In this document: in pieces, positions 44,758 to 56,980 of the stretch | Layout: every line of letters begins with the position of its first letter | Position numbering within the stretch: position 1 is the first letter of the stretch | Assembly: GCA_951217055.1 (NCBI GenBank) | Contig: OX578283.1 | Span: forward strand, 66,075,228-66,139,227 | Length of the DNA stretch: 64,000 nucleotides | Reading direction: 5' to 3' | Source: Gerris lacustris | Taxonomy: Eukaryota > Arthropoda > Insecta > Hemiptera > Gerridae | Translations under genes and position numbers: made by a program | The notes under the pieces: generated by a model | The model's database searches: none | What the model was told of the DNA's origin: nothing | What the model saw: only the letters and a program-made list of their open reading frames with translations

Positions 44758-45070
44758 AATACTCGGTCTAGTTCTATTGCCGTGAATATTTGGCTTGCTA
44801 GACTTGTAGAAGAGATTGAAAGCTTGGATTCGGGAATTTTTATCGATAACGAAAAAGAAAAATCATTCTCCAGTATAACTCAGTTGGTAAAAGCGCCTGT
44901 AACAGATATATAGGAGGCCCGTGGTTCAAGTCCCGGTGCTGGGATCTATATTTTTCTCTGTATGTCTCCCGAAGTTAATGATGATTATAATTTGATTTAA
45001 AGTAAAATTTAATCTTTCCTTAGTATGAATACTACCAAAAACGTAAAAATGTAAATCGTTCCTTGAATAA
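44758..45070 (+). repeat. tRNA-derived SINE (family S1)
   Basis: A-box-like ATAACTCAGTTGG (44874-44886), B-box GGTTCAAGTCC (44923-44933) and the tail TTATAATTTGATTTAAAG, matching the 15.55-15.89 kb copy. The CTCGGTCTAGTTCTATTG block precedes the SINE here. Not a functional tRNA (stems not paired). Confidence 0.75.
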
Positions 45071-45239
45071 AACAAAAAGGAATAAGCCGCCGCTTTATAA
45101 TGGGACATGGGATTACGAATTTTCATACTACACAAAGTTTATCTTTAAAAAAATTTCAAAATGTGCTATACTAAAATTTGTTTTATATTATTATTAAATA
45201 ATTATTCTTCGGTATATTGAATAAAATAAATGTATAGTA

Positions 45240-45590
45240 AAAAAACATTTTTAAAAACAAGATTTTATCTTGGGCCATCCGCCATATTGGATTTACAGTG
45301 AATACATTTTATTTTTTGTATTCTTCTCAGCAAACCCTTTCATTTGATACCCATATCATGGGCGTGCTTAAAAAATAATTAGTTCGCCATTTTGGGCTAC
45401 CCGCCATATTTGATTTGGAATGACGTCACTTAGCTAACCATGCATTGTCATCCAAACTAAGCGTGTATGCAAAATTTAAATTCAATCGGTTCAGGATAAC
45501 TGCTTTACAATTCAGTTGCAAGATTTGACCCGAACATACATACATATACAAACATTGCAAGTTAAATAAAAGCTTGTAATAAGTATAGGA
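45240..45590 (+). repeat. Dispersed repeat family C (retroposon-like)
   Basis: Blocks: TTGGGCCATCCGCCATATTG, TTTGATACCCATATCATGGG, AATGACGTCACTTAGCTAAC, GATTTGACCCGAACATACAT, then an ACAT-rich tract and GCAAGTTAAATAAAAGCTTG. Two tandem relatives lie at 61.59-62.31 kb. Fixed orientation with a microsatellite near the 3' end is compatible with a non-LTR tail; no coding part is present. Confidence 0.65.
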
Positions 45591-45796
45591 GGTTAAGATT
45601 TTTATAATTCAAACCATATTTAAAACCATTTTTGGGTTATCGTATCTTTTTTAAACGCGGGACCAATACATAAATATTAAAAGAATAAGACAAAAATATT
45701 ACGTAAAATTAATCTCCTGCCCCACCTTGAGACAGGGGCTCCCAATTAGTTACAATACGAACTAATCGGAACTCCATCAAAAAAACTAACTTCCTA

Positions 45797-46020
45797 AGGC
45801 GGCTTTCACACTGCATGCGAGACCGAGCCGATCGGCCGATTATCTACCAGTCCGCGTACAACCGTTTACAATGCGTTTTAGGCGGCCGAAAACGCTTAGC
45901 TAACAAAAACGCTCGAAATAAACGGTCTCACTCTGTGTTTATTGTGAATAGCCCCATACTAATACATGTATTTTTGTTTCTCAAGCGGAATCGGCCTCAG
46001 CATGCAGTGTGAAAGCCGCC
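45797..46020. mobile_element. PIF/Harbinger-type MITE, TAA target duplication
   Basis: 21-bp perfect inverted ends (GGCGGCTTTCACACTGCATG plus C), with TAA on both sides (45794-45796, 46021-46023). A 3-bp TWA duplication with GG-starting termini is the PIF/Harbinger signature. 224 bp long, non-coding; inner sequence GAGCCGATCGGCCG near 45826 is itself palindromic. Confidence 0.85.
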
Positions 46021-46104
46021 TAAAGGATTTTCTTTTTTATAATCGGTTGGGAGCATCCTCACCCCCCCCCCCCTCCCTCACCGTGGGGGGTGTATGCTAC
46101 ACCC

Positions 46105-46535
46105 CTAGTTTTAAAATTAAAGCACAAAAATAAAAAATCGGTTTGAGACAGAGACAACCTTCCTCTTATACGAGTTCATAATTACTTAGTCCAGTGTCTT
46201 CCATTCATAAGTTTTCGTAGGTACATTTAATTATTATTGATAATTTTATGAAGATTTATCATAAGAATAACCTCCTCGGCGGGGAATCGAACCCAGCCTC
46301 TCTCCGTCCACGTTTAAAGCTATTTTCTCAGCAACTAGATTTTTTTCTGGGAAAACTACTTATATCCTTAGATTTTTATTTAAAAATGGACAACATTTCA
46401 GAATTGTTTAATTAAAATCGTCGGAACGGTTTCCAACACTTTTTTACGTTTTTTCAGTTTGTGGGGGTAGCACCCCCAAATTCGGGGCTAAAATTAACGT
46501 ATCGATTTCGCCTCGGGGTATGACTTTTCAAAAAA
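46105..46535 (-). repeat. Dispersed repeat family G copy
   Basis: Inverse of the 37.4-37.9 kb copy: AGGTTCGATTCC-type B-box near 46280 (GGAATCGAACCC on plus), GGGGGTGCTACCCCC near 46470, CTAAGTAATTATGAACTCG near 46170. Confidence 0.6.
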
Positions 46536-46690
46536 GGTATGGTAAACTTGGTAGTGTAGTGCGATCAATATTGAGCCATGTAATCAGAGCACAAAGGGGA
46601 TCGAACTTGTGCTGCTCTCGATTCATAGATAACCAAGCAGACGGGACAAGCGACATTATCAGCAAGATCACAGTGGCCCCCAAGTAAGTT
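46536..46690 (-). repeat. tRNA-derived SINE (family S2), truncated
   Basis: Minus strand: GTCTGCTTGGTTATCTATGA, a B-box-like AAGTTCGATCC (46598-46608) and CTGATTACATGGCTCAATAT. Matches the longer S2 copy at 63.74-64.0 kb. The anticodon region has no paired stem. Confidence 0.6.
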
Positions 46691-46784
46691 TAAATACATT
46701 TACCAAAATTATCTGCCAGCAATGCAGTATATACCATGAAGAGATGAATTTCGATGCCTTAATTTACCTCTGAGGTGTAGAATA

Positions 46785-47760
46785 GTCTTATTACAAAAGT
46801 CTTATTATTGTAGTCTTATTAAATAGTATTCTTACTATAGTAGTCTTATTAAATAGCAGTCTTATTATAGAAGTCTTAAAAAGTAGGAGTTTTATTATAG
46901 TAGTCTTATTAAGTAGTAGTCCTATTAATATAGTTTTATTGTAGTAGTCTTATTAAGTACTCGTCTTATTGTAGTAGTCTTATTAATTAGTAGTATTATT
47001 ATTATAGTTGTCATATTAAGAAATAGTCTTATTATTATAGTAGTCTTATTAAGTAGTAGTCTTATTATAGTAGTCTTATTATAGTAGTCCTATTAAGTAT
47101 AGTAGTCTTATTGTAGTAGTCTTATTAAGTAGTAGATTTATTGTAGTAGTCTTATTATATTCGTTTTATTAAGTAAAGTAGTGATCTTATTATAGTAGTC
47201 TTATTAAGAAGTAATTTTATTATAGTAGTCTAATCAAGTATGACTTATTAAGTAGTAGTCTAATCAAGTATGTCTTATTAAGTAGTAGTCTTATTATAGC
47301 AGTCTTATCAAGTAGAACTTATTATAGTAGTCTTATTATAGTAGTCTTATTAAGTAGTAGTGTTATCACAGTAGTCTTATTAAGTAATAGTCCTATTATT
47401 ATAGTAGTCTTATTGAGTAGTAGTAGTCTTATTATAGTAGTCTTATTAAGTAATAGTCTTATTAAGTAATAGTCTTATTAAGTAATAGTCTTATTAAGTA
47501 GTAGTCTTATCATAGCAGTCTTATTATAGTAGTCTTATTTAGCAGTATTATTATTAAGTAGTAGTCTTATTATAGTAGTCTTATTAAGTAGAAGTCTTAT
47601 TATAGTAGTCTTATCAAGCAGTAGTATTATTAAGTAGTAGTATTATTAAGTAGTAGTCTTATTAAGTAGTAGTCTTATTAAGTAGTAGTCTTATTAAGTA
47701 GTCGTCTTATTAAGTAGTAGTCTTATTATAGCAGTCTTATCAAGTAGTAGTCTTTACTCA
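46785..47760. repeat. AGTAGTCTTATTA minisatellite, about 1 kb
   Basis: Irregular units of 13-17 bp (TAGTAGTCTTATTA, AAGTAGTAGTCTTAT) over about 975 bp. Unit length varies by insertion of AG or AT steps, so no strict period holds. A hammerhead-like motif follows immediately. Confidence 0.85.
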
Positions 47761-47777
47761 GTATGTTAAGACCTACA

Positions 47778-47808
47778 CTGAAGACGGTATAAATGTTGAA
47801 ACGCGTAA
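47778..47808 (+). ncRNA. Hammerhead-like core next to a minisatellite
   Basis: CTGAAGA (47778-47784) and GAAAC (47798-47802) are intact, with the self-complementary ACGCGT stem III and a GTA triplet. Stem II (CGGTA/TGTTG) is mostly wobble pairs. I see no good stem I. The AGAAGACGGTATAAAT part recurs at 49.95 kb. Probably a Penelope 3'-end relic, with doubtful activity. Confidence 0.4.
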
Positions 47809-47809
47809 G

Positions 47810-49155
47810 TTAATTAATATAAAAATTTGGTGACAATATTTTTGTGTTACTTTGTATTAACCTCTCTAGTCATAATTATTATGAAGTGGTACCATAAAAT
47901 CTCAATCAAAACAACCAATGATTTTCTAAGTTATTAAAATTAATAAATGAAATATAATCTAGTGCGCTTGTCCTGTGTTTTCTTTTCTACAAGAATATTT
48001 ACGTAGGACTTAAAGAATAAAAGTACTTACTAAAGTAAATAGACCTGAAATACACAAAAATAAATTAAAAAAAGAAATATACAAGACACAAATTTAACCA
48101 TCATTAAAAATATTCATTAAAAGCAGAAGACGCTTGGATATTCTCATAATTATAAGATAAAAATTTAAAACAATTATAAAGAGAAACTTATTTCATTATA
48201 AGACTGTATATAATGTGAAATAGGTATATTAATATTTAATTCGTAAGAAAGTTAAGGAGCGAACATTTTCATAAGCGCTTTTTGGTTGCTTATATAAAAA
48301 TGTAGGATATAATGTTTCAATGTTTTTACTGCTCAGTCCAGAAGCAAGCTGTTACATGTGATATATAAATACATTCTTATCTCACTTCCTTCATTACGAG
48401 AATACAGTTTCAAGTAGGGAGAAGAGAAACATTTTAAAATAAAATAATAATTTGTGTTTAAAAAATGTTTAAAATGTCAAGTTGAAAACTTGAAAATATC
48501 GCTAAGTTAAAGTTTTGTCAAGTAAAGGCGAAGGAGCCAAAGTGGTAATGAGACTCATTTGGAGGCGTTTATTTCTACCGAAATTGTTCCGCTTGTCGCT
48601 AATAATCGCTTTTACTTTGGAAACAGGGAAAATTGCCTCTCTTATCCCTCCTAACTAGTGGAAATGGTGTGGGAGAAAACCAAGGCGTAATATTCCTTAA
48701 CATGGATTATCTGATCTCTGGCAATCTCTTCCTGACTTGAGTTCTAGCTTCCTTGAAATTGCTTCAAAGATTGGAAAGTGTTCAAACGAATTCGTATAAT
48801 TCCCTCAAAAAGCAAGACCTACGTCTTGAAACAAGCATTTAATTTAAAGTACGCTAAACTTTATAGTGAGTTTTAAATGAAAAATTCAAAGTAAATTCCA
48901 ACAATTTTTTCTTTGATAGTAACATTTAGAATAGTATGTAAATTAAACTAAACTTACTTAGGTACGTCATTATAATAATGGTGGTTGTCATACCTCAGAC
49001 AAATTAAAATGATAAATAAATGAAATTATTCATTCCATTCTTTGATTTCCAACAACTGTTCATAAGATCCTCGACTGTGTTTTCCTCCAATGTGTGATAG
49101 CGACTCATCATTAAAGAGGTGTAGTTCAATAACCAAACAACGTCTTCACACAAAA
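47810..49155. other. AT-rich stretch; possible unique segment 48530-48720
   Basis: Mostly featureless. At 48530-48720 the GC content rises (GGCGTTTATTTCTACCG, TTGTCGCTAATAATCGC) with no link to the repeats in the window, so it may be single-copy. No coding frame is identifiable. Confidence 0.3.
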
Positions 49156-49173
49156 ATTGTAATTGGAACAATT

Positions 49174-49209
49174 GACCGGTTTCGGCTGTTTTAAAGCAGC
49201 CTTCTTCAG
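49174..49209 (-). ncRNA. Hammerhead-like core with 5-bp stem II
   Basis: Minus strand: CTGAAGA, stem II GGCTG/CAGCC, GAAA, then ACCGGT and GTC, the same stem III as in the Penelope arms at 38.4/40.2 kb. Stem I pairing is poor. The core bases are all intact. Confidence 0.5.
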
Positions 49210-49319
49210 ATAATCTTGAGGTTACTGGATTGACTTCACGAGTACAAGGCAAACAACTGATCATACATAATAAGAACACGGATTATATGTTAAGCAATAA
49301 ATTTATAATAAATAGATTG

Positions 49320-49945
49320 GTTTTCCGGTGAAATCAGCGTCACGAAGGTATTGAAATCCGACGCTTCGCTTCCACTACCGGAATCATCTTTAGGGGTGTT
49401 TAGCATAAGTAAACATCGTGATGTTTACTTCAATAACAAGATATACTGACGTAACTGGAGATTTTTGGAAAATAGATTGTTCCTGGATTTCCCAGGGGTT
49501 CCTTGAGTTGGATTATTCCTTTTCCTTTGCCTGGATGATGCAATCGGACTTTCATCGGTGTTCCTTTGTGGAGCGGGTGATGTTTGAAGTCGGGCAGTAA
49601 CCGTGACACCGTCCCTTGCTTTCGGCTTGGCAAAGGTGCTCAACAGAGGGTTCCAGGCACAGGAAATAGTGAATCCATCCTCTTGGTCGATACTCTATTG
49701 TTTCTTGATCGTATTAGCCTCTTTTACCACCCTGCTGTAATACCTGTTGACAGATGCGAGTACACAAATATCCTCAAACTTGATAAAATGGCCGGTTTCT
49801 TCAGAATGCTGAGCTATCGCTGCTCTGTGATCTTTGTTTTTCATTACTCTTTCTTCTTGAAGTAGGTTAGAAATCAGTCTTCCGGTTTGTCCCATGTAGT
49901 TTTTGCCACAACTGCAAGTGACTAAGTAACACCGTATGTTTTGAG
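49320..49945 (-). pseudogene. Decayed Penelope-like ORF end and 3' region
   Basis: Minus strand, 49945-49695: IRCYLVTCSCGKNYMGQTGR (a degenerate GIY-YIG start with C-x-C), IAQHSEETGHFIKFEDICVL and YYSRVVKEANTI, the order seen in Penelope endonucleases. A second frame below 49690 continues with ISCAWNPL-type C-terminal sequence. A decayed hammerhead-like motif follows at 49338-49400 (GATTCC/GGAAGC hairpin, then GAAG). It belongs to a different, older subfamily from the 38-40 kb element. Confidence 0.65.
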
Positions 49946-49954
49946 AGAAGACGG

Positions 49955-50825
49955 TATAAATTAATCTGGGGCTATCTACGGGCTACTTTTGACAAACCAT
50001 CCAAATTTCATGAAAATCAGATGAGTACTTTTTAAGATATAGGTGTAAATAAATTTATGTTTGTGCGCATGTGGATGAGAAAAAAATGAGTGCAGATGGT
50101 TGAAACTTATATGGGACCAACAATGGGCTAATTATGACCTACAACCTAAAATTCAATAAAATACTTAGCGACAGATCGACAGACAGACCGAAGACAGAAA
50201 CTATTGAAAATAGACTGCCAATTGGTGTGGAAAATTGCTTCCTCGCATCCTATCCACGTACTTTATTGATTTCATGCTTTTACAAGTGATTATTGTCTAA
50301 TTGGTTTAATTGTTTCCCCCGTTTTTTTTAATCTGTCAAAATTGTTTTAAGTTTTCACACGAATTAATGTATCAATTTATCAAAAGTTAAAAAGCGCAGA
50401 CGGTTCATAATAATCTGGGGCTACCTGTGGGTAACTTTCGATAAACTATAAAAGTTTCATTCAAATCTAATAAGTACTTTTGAAGCTATAGGTGTAAATA
50501 AATGTATGTTTGTGCGCATGTGGAAGAGCAACAAATAGGCGCAGAAGGTTGAAACTTATATTGGATCAACAACGAGCTAGTTATGACCTACCACCCAAAT
50601 TTCATTAAAATTAAAATAGTTTTTAAGATATGTTGGTTAGCAAAAATTGAACGACAGACAAACCGACAGACAGAACGACAGACAGACACGGAACCGAAAA
50701 TGATCCCTAATGTCTGAAACGGATTTCTGTCTTGGAATTTTTGAAATCGGAGACATAAAATTTTTTCGTTCTTCAGAACGATCTCATAGCTTCCGTTACC
50801 TTCGGTAAGCTCGGAAGCAATAAAT
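49955..50825 (-). repeat. Family A copies (partial plus full)
   Basis: A partial unit (49965-50200) with TGGGACCAACAATGGGC, then a complete one from AGACTGCCAATTGGTGTGG (50209) to CCTTCGGTAAGCTCGGAAGC (50819), containing CAGACAGACCGACAG-type words at 50655-50690. Confidence 0.65.
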
Positions 50826-51779
50826 AAAGAACTATTATGAATAAATAAACAATTAAAAATAAATGATAAACTATTATGAATAAATAAATCATTATGGATA
50901 AATAATAAACTATAATTGATAAATAATAATATATTATGAATAAATACATGATGTACACATAACTCGTGCATAGTAAAAGTGAGGGAAAATAAAATAAAAT
51001 AGAATTCAACAGAAAGCTTGATTTTATTTTATGTAAATTGACTGTAGTAAGGGGAATAAGTCGTAAGACGTTTTCCTTTAGTTAGAATATTTTAACTTAT
51101 TCCTCTGCAGATTGAGTTCCTACAGATCCGACCTGTAATAAAATTTTAATTCCTGGTCTTTTTCCTCCCCCAAAAAGTTTCCTCTTATAAATTAAACTTC
51201 GAAATCTTAAAGGTCGATTGTCAAATTCTCAGATTGAATCTCATTCCGAACGGAATTTCATTTAGAATTGTTGGAAAAGAAATAAAACATTTTGGAAAGT
51301 TTCGAATTTTCATTATGAATGAGATGGAATATATACATAATATAAAAGCTGAGTCATTCAAAGTAGTTGACACCAGAATTTCAGAACAAAGTTCAGACGA
51401 CAATACTTTTAAAAACAGATATATTCTATTAATATTATAAAATTGTTAATAAATACAGTATCATCTCATTCGAGATCAATGCCACGTGTATGAAACTTAT
51501 AAATCAAAACTATTGTACGTAGGATATTACAAGCAAACGTATTATAAAACTAAGTACCCACTAACAAATAAAATAAATTACCCACTTTTTTCAAGACCCC
51601 AGAAAAAAAAATACTCTAAAAAGAAAGAAATATACTTTAACAAGAAACCCGAAGAATATAACTGTTTTGTAGTGGTAACGACATTTTCTCAAAATACATT
51701 TTTCCCGTAATGTACAAGTATTTAAGACAATATATACTAGGACAATATTGAAGCGAGCGTATAGTAATACATATGTATT
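50826..51779. other. No recognised gene
   Basis: A short TGAATAAATAAAC-like simple tract at 50830-50950, then AT-rich sequence. Open frames of 60-84 codons on both strands (51220-51710) overlap each other and show no motif. Confidence 0.25.
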
Positions 51780-52430
51780 GAATATTGAAAAAATAGATAA
51801 TCATGAATCATGATGAGTTGATAGATAATGGGTAGTGTAGTAGTAGTACAGCGGCTAGTAGTAAAGGAACCACCCCGCATTCTTACTATTCCTCTAACCA
51901 CACAATCTCCTTTTCAATTATTATAAAATGTATTTCTTTGCTACAAAATACTAATGGATGTATCAAATTGAAATTTTGCATGCCTGTTTCAATTGTGCAT
52001 TACATGGTGTATATGAAGTTTTATTAAAATCGTTACGTTAGAACGTAAGATATCGGTAAAAAGGTTGTTTTGTCTATTTTAAACGTTTAGGTCCGCTTTA
52101 ATAGTTTTAGCGATCTTAATTAATTCATAGCAGTGTCGTTGTTAGTTTTACTAAACAATGTTATTTGAAAAAAAATGTTCGTCTCATTGAATAGATGATG
52201 ATAGAATCGTTTCCCGTCCTGAAATTCCAATTTAATTTTTGAACCTCTCGTTTACGCGAGCGTTGCGCGGGAACTCTTAGACGGATCACGCTGTCCAACA
52301 AAATTTGCCTGAGTATTAGTAAAAGAAAGATGTATACCAAATTTCAACCAAATCGGTCAACTTTTACTCAAGTTCTCGTCGGACACGTAAACGTTACTGA
52401 CAGACAGACAGACAAGATGCATAGTTTATT
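51780..52430 (-). repeat. Family B copy, near full length
   Basis: AATCATGATGAGTTGATAG-type end, TCCTCTAACCACACAATCTC, GTTAGAACGTAAGATATCGG, the CGCGAGCGTTGCGCGGGAAC palindrome, and a CAGACAGACAGACA tract at 52400. Very similar to 59.86-60.43 kb. Confidence 0.65.
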
Positions 52431-52609
52431 GAATGTAAGAAGCTCGCTTCCGCTCGCTTCAATTAATTTTTGGTTTATTTCCAAGTATAAAGGACTATAT
52501 AAGACAAAGTTAAATAATGTCAGGTATTCCAACAAACCAAGATTTTTTCAATCTATTTTGCTGCCTTGGGAACAAACTTGTTAATAATTTTGTTTTATAT
52601 ACCTTTTAT

Positions 52610-53165
52610 AGAAAATAGACTGCCAATTTGTGTGACACATAGATTCCTCGCATGCTATCACGTACATTATTGATTTTATGCTTTACAAACCATTATTGTC
52701 TAATTTATTCAATTGTTTCCCACGCATTTTTAATCTGTCAAAATTATTTGATTTTTTACATGAATTCAAGTATAAATTTAGCAAAGCTTAAAGATCGCAG
52801 ACGGTTCAAAATAATCTAAGGCTATCTGTGGGTTACTTTTGAGAAACTATAAAAGCTTCATACAAATCAGATGAGTACTTTTGAAGTTATAGGTGTAAAT
52901 AAATGTATGTTTGTGCGTATGTGGAAGAGAAACAAATGAGCACAGAAGGTTGAAACTTAGATCGAACCAACAATGGTCTAATTATGACCTACCACTCAAA
53001 TTTCATTAAAATCGGACGAGTAGTTTTTAAAATATGTTGGTTTGCAAAAATTAAGGGACAGACCTCTTATTTCGGTCTTCGAGTTTTTGAAATCGGAAAA
53101 ATAAAATAAATTCTTTTTCGAAACGATCACGTAGCTTCCGTTACGTTAGATGAGCTCAGAAGCAA
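52610..53165 (-). repeat. Family A copy
   Basis: AATAGACTGCCAATTTGTGT to GTTACGTTAGATGAGCTCAG, with the GCGCATGTGG-like block and ACCTACCACTCAAATTTC. The 3' end is more diverged than other copies. Confidence 0.6.
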
Positions 53166-54270
53166 AACCAATAGTTCATGTACTATTGTATATTCTCTCA
53201 AAGTAGTCGATTTGGTTTGATTTTAATCTAAAATGAAATTAGCATAGATAAGTAAATAAATATAAAATAAATCTTACATCTAATTGAAAATAACTAAGGC
53301 CTCAAAAGATCTTAGTAAAGTAAATAACATAACTTAAGCTAGAATAATATAAGAGGCAAAATCATTAAGTTAAGATTAAAAAGATAATATAGAACTATTC
53401 AGTGTTTATTAGATCAACAGTGATTTAATTAAACAAGCTCCAGATTAAAGATCTTATTTAAATAACAACAAGAATATCTAAATTTTTAGATAACGAAAAC
53501 ATAAAGCAACGCTCTCTCGGCTTGCCATGAGAAAAGAATCTACTCCTTTTTAGTTAAAGGATATAAATGTAACAGGGGTGTTAAAGATTCGACTCCCCTC
53601 AGAGTCGCTAGAGACACCAGACCTTCTGCATTTACTTATACTCCCAAGAGTACCTATTTATGTAGAAGAAGCTTCAAGACTTGTGCTGTCTTTTAATTCC
53701 AAAAGTATTAAAATAATTAACTTAGCTATCCAATAGAGTATATGACAGTTCAACCTGGGGGTTACATTCCCCGGTGGAGATGTTCGAAGAAAACATAAAT
53801 GGCATAAACCGGCCACAGATTTGACCAAAATTGAAGATCTAAATTCCTGGCCAAAAAGATACAGATTTTTAAGTAAAAACAAAAATTGCTTGCATACGAG
53901 TCTGCAAGACAGTGAGACATTTTTATGTAACACTTTTTGGTGTCGTTTTTTGATAAAGCTTGTGAGGCTTTTTTGGTGTCGTTTTTTGGTAACGTTTGTG
54001 TAACGATTTTTGGTGCCGTTTTTTGGTAACGCTTTAGTTAGATTCGCTTTTAGACGCAGATTCTTGCGTTTGGACATTAGGAAGGATATCGAACGTATGT
54101 AGGTAGTGCACGAAGAAAGAAAGTACTTTTCTTCTTTTCCAGTTTATTAGGAAGTAATCTTTTAGCTTCTTCACCCAAATTGTATGTATGTAAGTTTAAT
54201 AGGAATAACATTCTAAGGGTTATGGCGTTTGTCCGATGCAAATCAGAGCAGAAGATCAGAAGTTGTAGTT
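53166..54270. other. No recognised gene; G-run and GTTTTTTGGT repeats
   Basis: At 53930-54030 the word TTTGGTGTCGTTTTTTGGTA repeats about four times. A run of about 16 G lies near 54272-54287. A GATTCGACTCC word at about 53590 resembles a tRNA B-box but lacks a T-stem. The 139-codon minus frame (53658-54077) runs through these simple repeats. Confidence 0.3.
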
Positions 54271-54299
54271 GGGGGGGGGGGGGGGCGCCGCTGGGGCTC

Positions 54300-54560
54300 G
54301 TGAGCGACTACTGGAGTAGTAGCGAGAAGCGACGAGAGTGAGACGTGGTAGGAAGCCTATTGGGAGGGCAGGGGTGGGTAGGCCCTACCAAGCTTGGTAG
54401 TGGGAGACACTATACCTATACCGAGAGCGGGCAAACTCGAATAAACACCTCCAAGATCTTCCTAACTCCCTGTTCCTATATCTTCTCTACTCGTGTGACG
54501 CTAGACTTTGGTAACGCTTTTCGAGGTTACGTGCCATAGCCAAGACATGAAAATGTCAAT
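54300..54560 (+). repeat. Dispersed repeat family F copy
   Basis: GGTAGTGGGAGACACTATAC, GAGCGGGCAAACTCGAATA, AACACCTCC and GGTAACGCTTTTCGAGGTTA, as at 21.98-22.13 kb. Confidence 0.6.
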
Positions 54561-54599
54561 ATACCATAAAATATTTATAACAGCTCTCTTCAGTGGATG

Positions 54600-54830
54600 T
54601 TTATCAGATGAGTACTTTTGAAAAATGGGTTTATATGAAGTTTGAAACTTATATGGGACCAACAATGGGCTAATTATAACCAAGCACCCAAATTTCAATT
54701 AAACCGGACGAGTAGTTATTACCATAATATTATGTTGGTTCTCAAAAATTGAGTGACAGACTTACAGACAGACACGGAACCAAAAATGTTCCCTGATGTC
54801 TGAAACAGAGTTCATGAACGGAATTTCTGG
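54600..54830 (-). repeat. Family A fragment
   Basis: TGGGACCAACAATGGGC, a CAGACTTACAGACAGACACG tract and CCCTGATGTCTGAAACAG; lacks both termini. Confidence 0.5.
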
Positions 54831-54944
54831 AGGGATTTCTTCAACCATCACAAAAACGACCGTCATGAAATCAACCGATGACGATAACTTGATGCAAGGA
54901 AGGTTTGCCGGGTGTAGGTTATAACACCAAAACTTTGCTGGACT

Positions 54945-55585
54945 GTTCGTGACTCGGATTGTTAGTTACTGGGATTGTTAGTTACTCGGTTTATTAAGTA
55001 CTCGGTTTGTTAATTACTCGGTTAGTTAGTTACTCGGCTTGTTAGTTACTCAGCTTATTAAGTACTCGGTTTGTTAGTTTATTTGGACTGTTCGTCACTC
55101 GGAATGTTAGTTACTGGGATTGTTAGTTACTCAGCTTACTAAGTACTCGATTTGTTAAAACTCGGTTTGTTAGTTTATTTGGTCTGTTAGTGACTGGGAT
55201 TGTTAGTTACTCGGATTGTTAGTTACTCGGATTCTTAGTTACTCGGATTGTTAGTTACTCGGATTGTTTGTTACTAAGATTGTTAGTTACTCAGCTTATT
55301 AAGTACTCGATTTGTTAAAACTCGGTTTGTTAGTTCATTTGGATTGTTCTTGACTAGGATTGTTAGTTACTCGGATTGTTAGTTACTCGGATTCTTAGTT
55401 ACTCGGATTGTTAGTTACTCGGATTGTTTGTTACTAAGATTGTTAGTTACTCAGCTTATTAAGTACTCGATTTGTTAAAACTCGGTTTGTTAGTTCATTT
55501 GGATTGTTCTTGACTAGGATTGTTAGTTACTCGGATTGTTAGTTACTCGGATTGTTAGTTACTAAGATTGTTAGTTACTCGGTGT
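54945..55585. repeat. 16-bp minisatellite with 160-bp higher-order repeat
   Basis: Base unit TTGTTAGTTACTCGGA (16 bp). A larger segment containing TCAGCTTATTAAGTACTCGA recurs at 55131, 55291 and 55451, exactly 160 bp apart, and the last two are almost identical. This is a ten-unit higher-order repeat. Confidence 0.9.
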
Positions 55586-55884
55586 CTAATGGTGGATCTA
55601 AACCATCTTATCGTTTATAATTTAATAGTAACTCTAGTACATAAAACTTTAAAATGAATGCATCCAAGACTCTGATTAATTGACTAAATAAAACCCAGTT
55701 TATTTTATGTTCACTAGGATCAGAATCGCTATAATCTACGCTATAAAACCCCAGACGGAATAGTTTATTCTTATTCAATGATTCCTTAAAAGTGAACTAA
55801 AATGAGTAGATATTTTTAAATTAAATTCAGGCTATTATTACTATTAAAAATAGTGTTATTATTTTGACTGTTTTACTAAAAGGC

Positions 55885-56500
55885 TTCTTTATTGGAACGA
55901 ATTTCTTTATGACACGTTCTGGAGCCCAGGATTGAATCCAAAAAAACGACCAAAATCACTGTCACTAAACCAAGCCTCACAAAATCTACCGATGACGATA
56001 ACTTGAGTAAAAATGACCAAGTGAGTTGAAATTTGCTACACATGTTCATTTTACCAATGCCCAGGATGAGTTTGTTGGACAACGTTATCCGCCCAAGCGT
56101 TCAAGCGCAATGCTCGAGTAACCGTAAGCTTCAAATTAAAAATTGGAATATTTGGACGGGAAAAAATTCTAACTTCATCTATTTAATGAGACAAACGACT
56201 TTTTTAATATATATATATATTTTTTTTTTTTTACAAAAATGAACACCGACACTGCTATGAAGTGATAAAGATCACTAAATTTATTAAAGTGGATTTAACC
56301 GTTCTAACGTAACGATTTTAATAAAATTACTTACACATCGTCTAAAGTACAATTAAATCAGGGACGTAAAATTTCAACCTGATATAAGCAGACGTTTTTG
56401 AGTAGGGAATAGATATATTTTTAGGCTGGGTAGGTAGAAAACAGTTCTATTCCCTCAGGCTATATACTACAAACATACTCTTTAACTATAAACTCATCAT
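55885..56500 (+). repeat. Family B copy, full length
   Basis: Runs from ATTGGAACGAATTTCTTTAT to AACTATAAACTCATCATGAT, with every family block in order. With the 59.86-60.43 kb copy it defines the family. Confidence 0.7.
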
Positions 56501-56667
56501 GATATACTTTTATCTTATATAACAGTTAGTTACTTTTAATTTTGTCTCTTAACTCCGCCATTTATAAGTAGTTAGCAACGTATACTTACTTATCAGTGTG
56601 ATTTTATAATTTATATTTAATGAAAAAGGTAAGCAACTTGGTTCCTACCGGGTGTCTCGTGACGCTA

Positions 56668-56979
<312 letters not shown>

Positions 56980-56980
56980 G

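Noticed and set aside
53575..53600. tRNA-like B-box GATTCGACTCC
   Set aside because: No T-stem pairing and no upstream A-box at the right distance.
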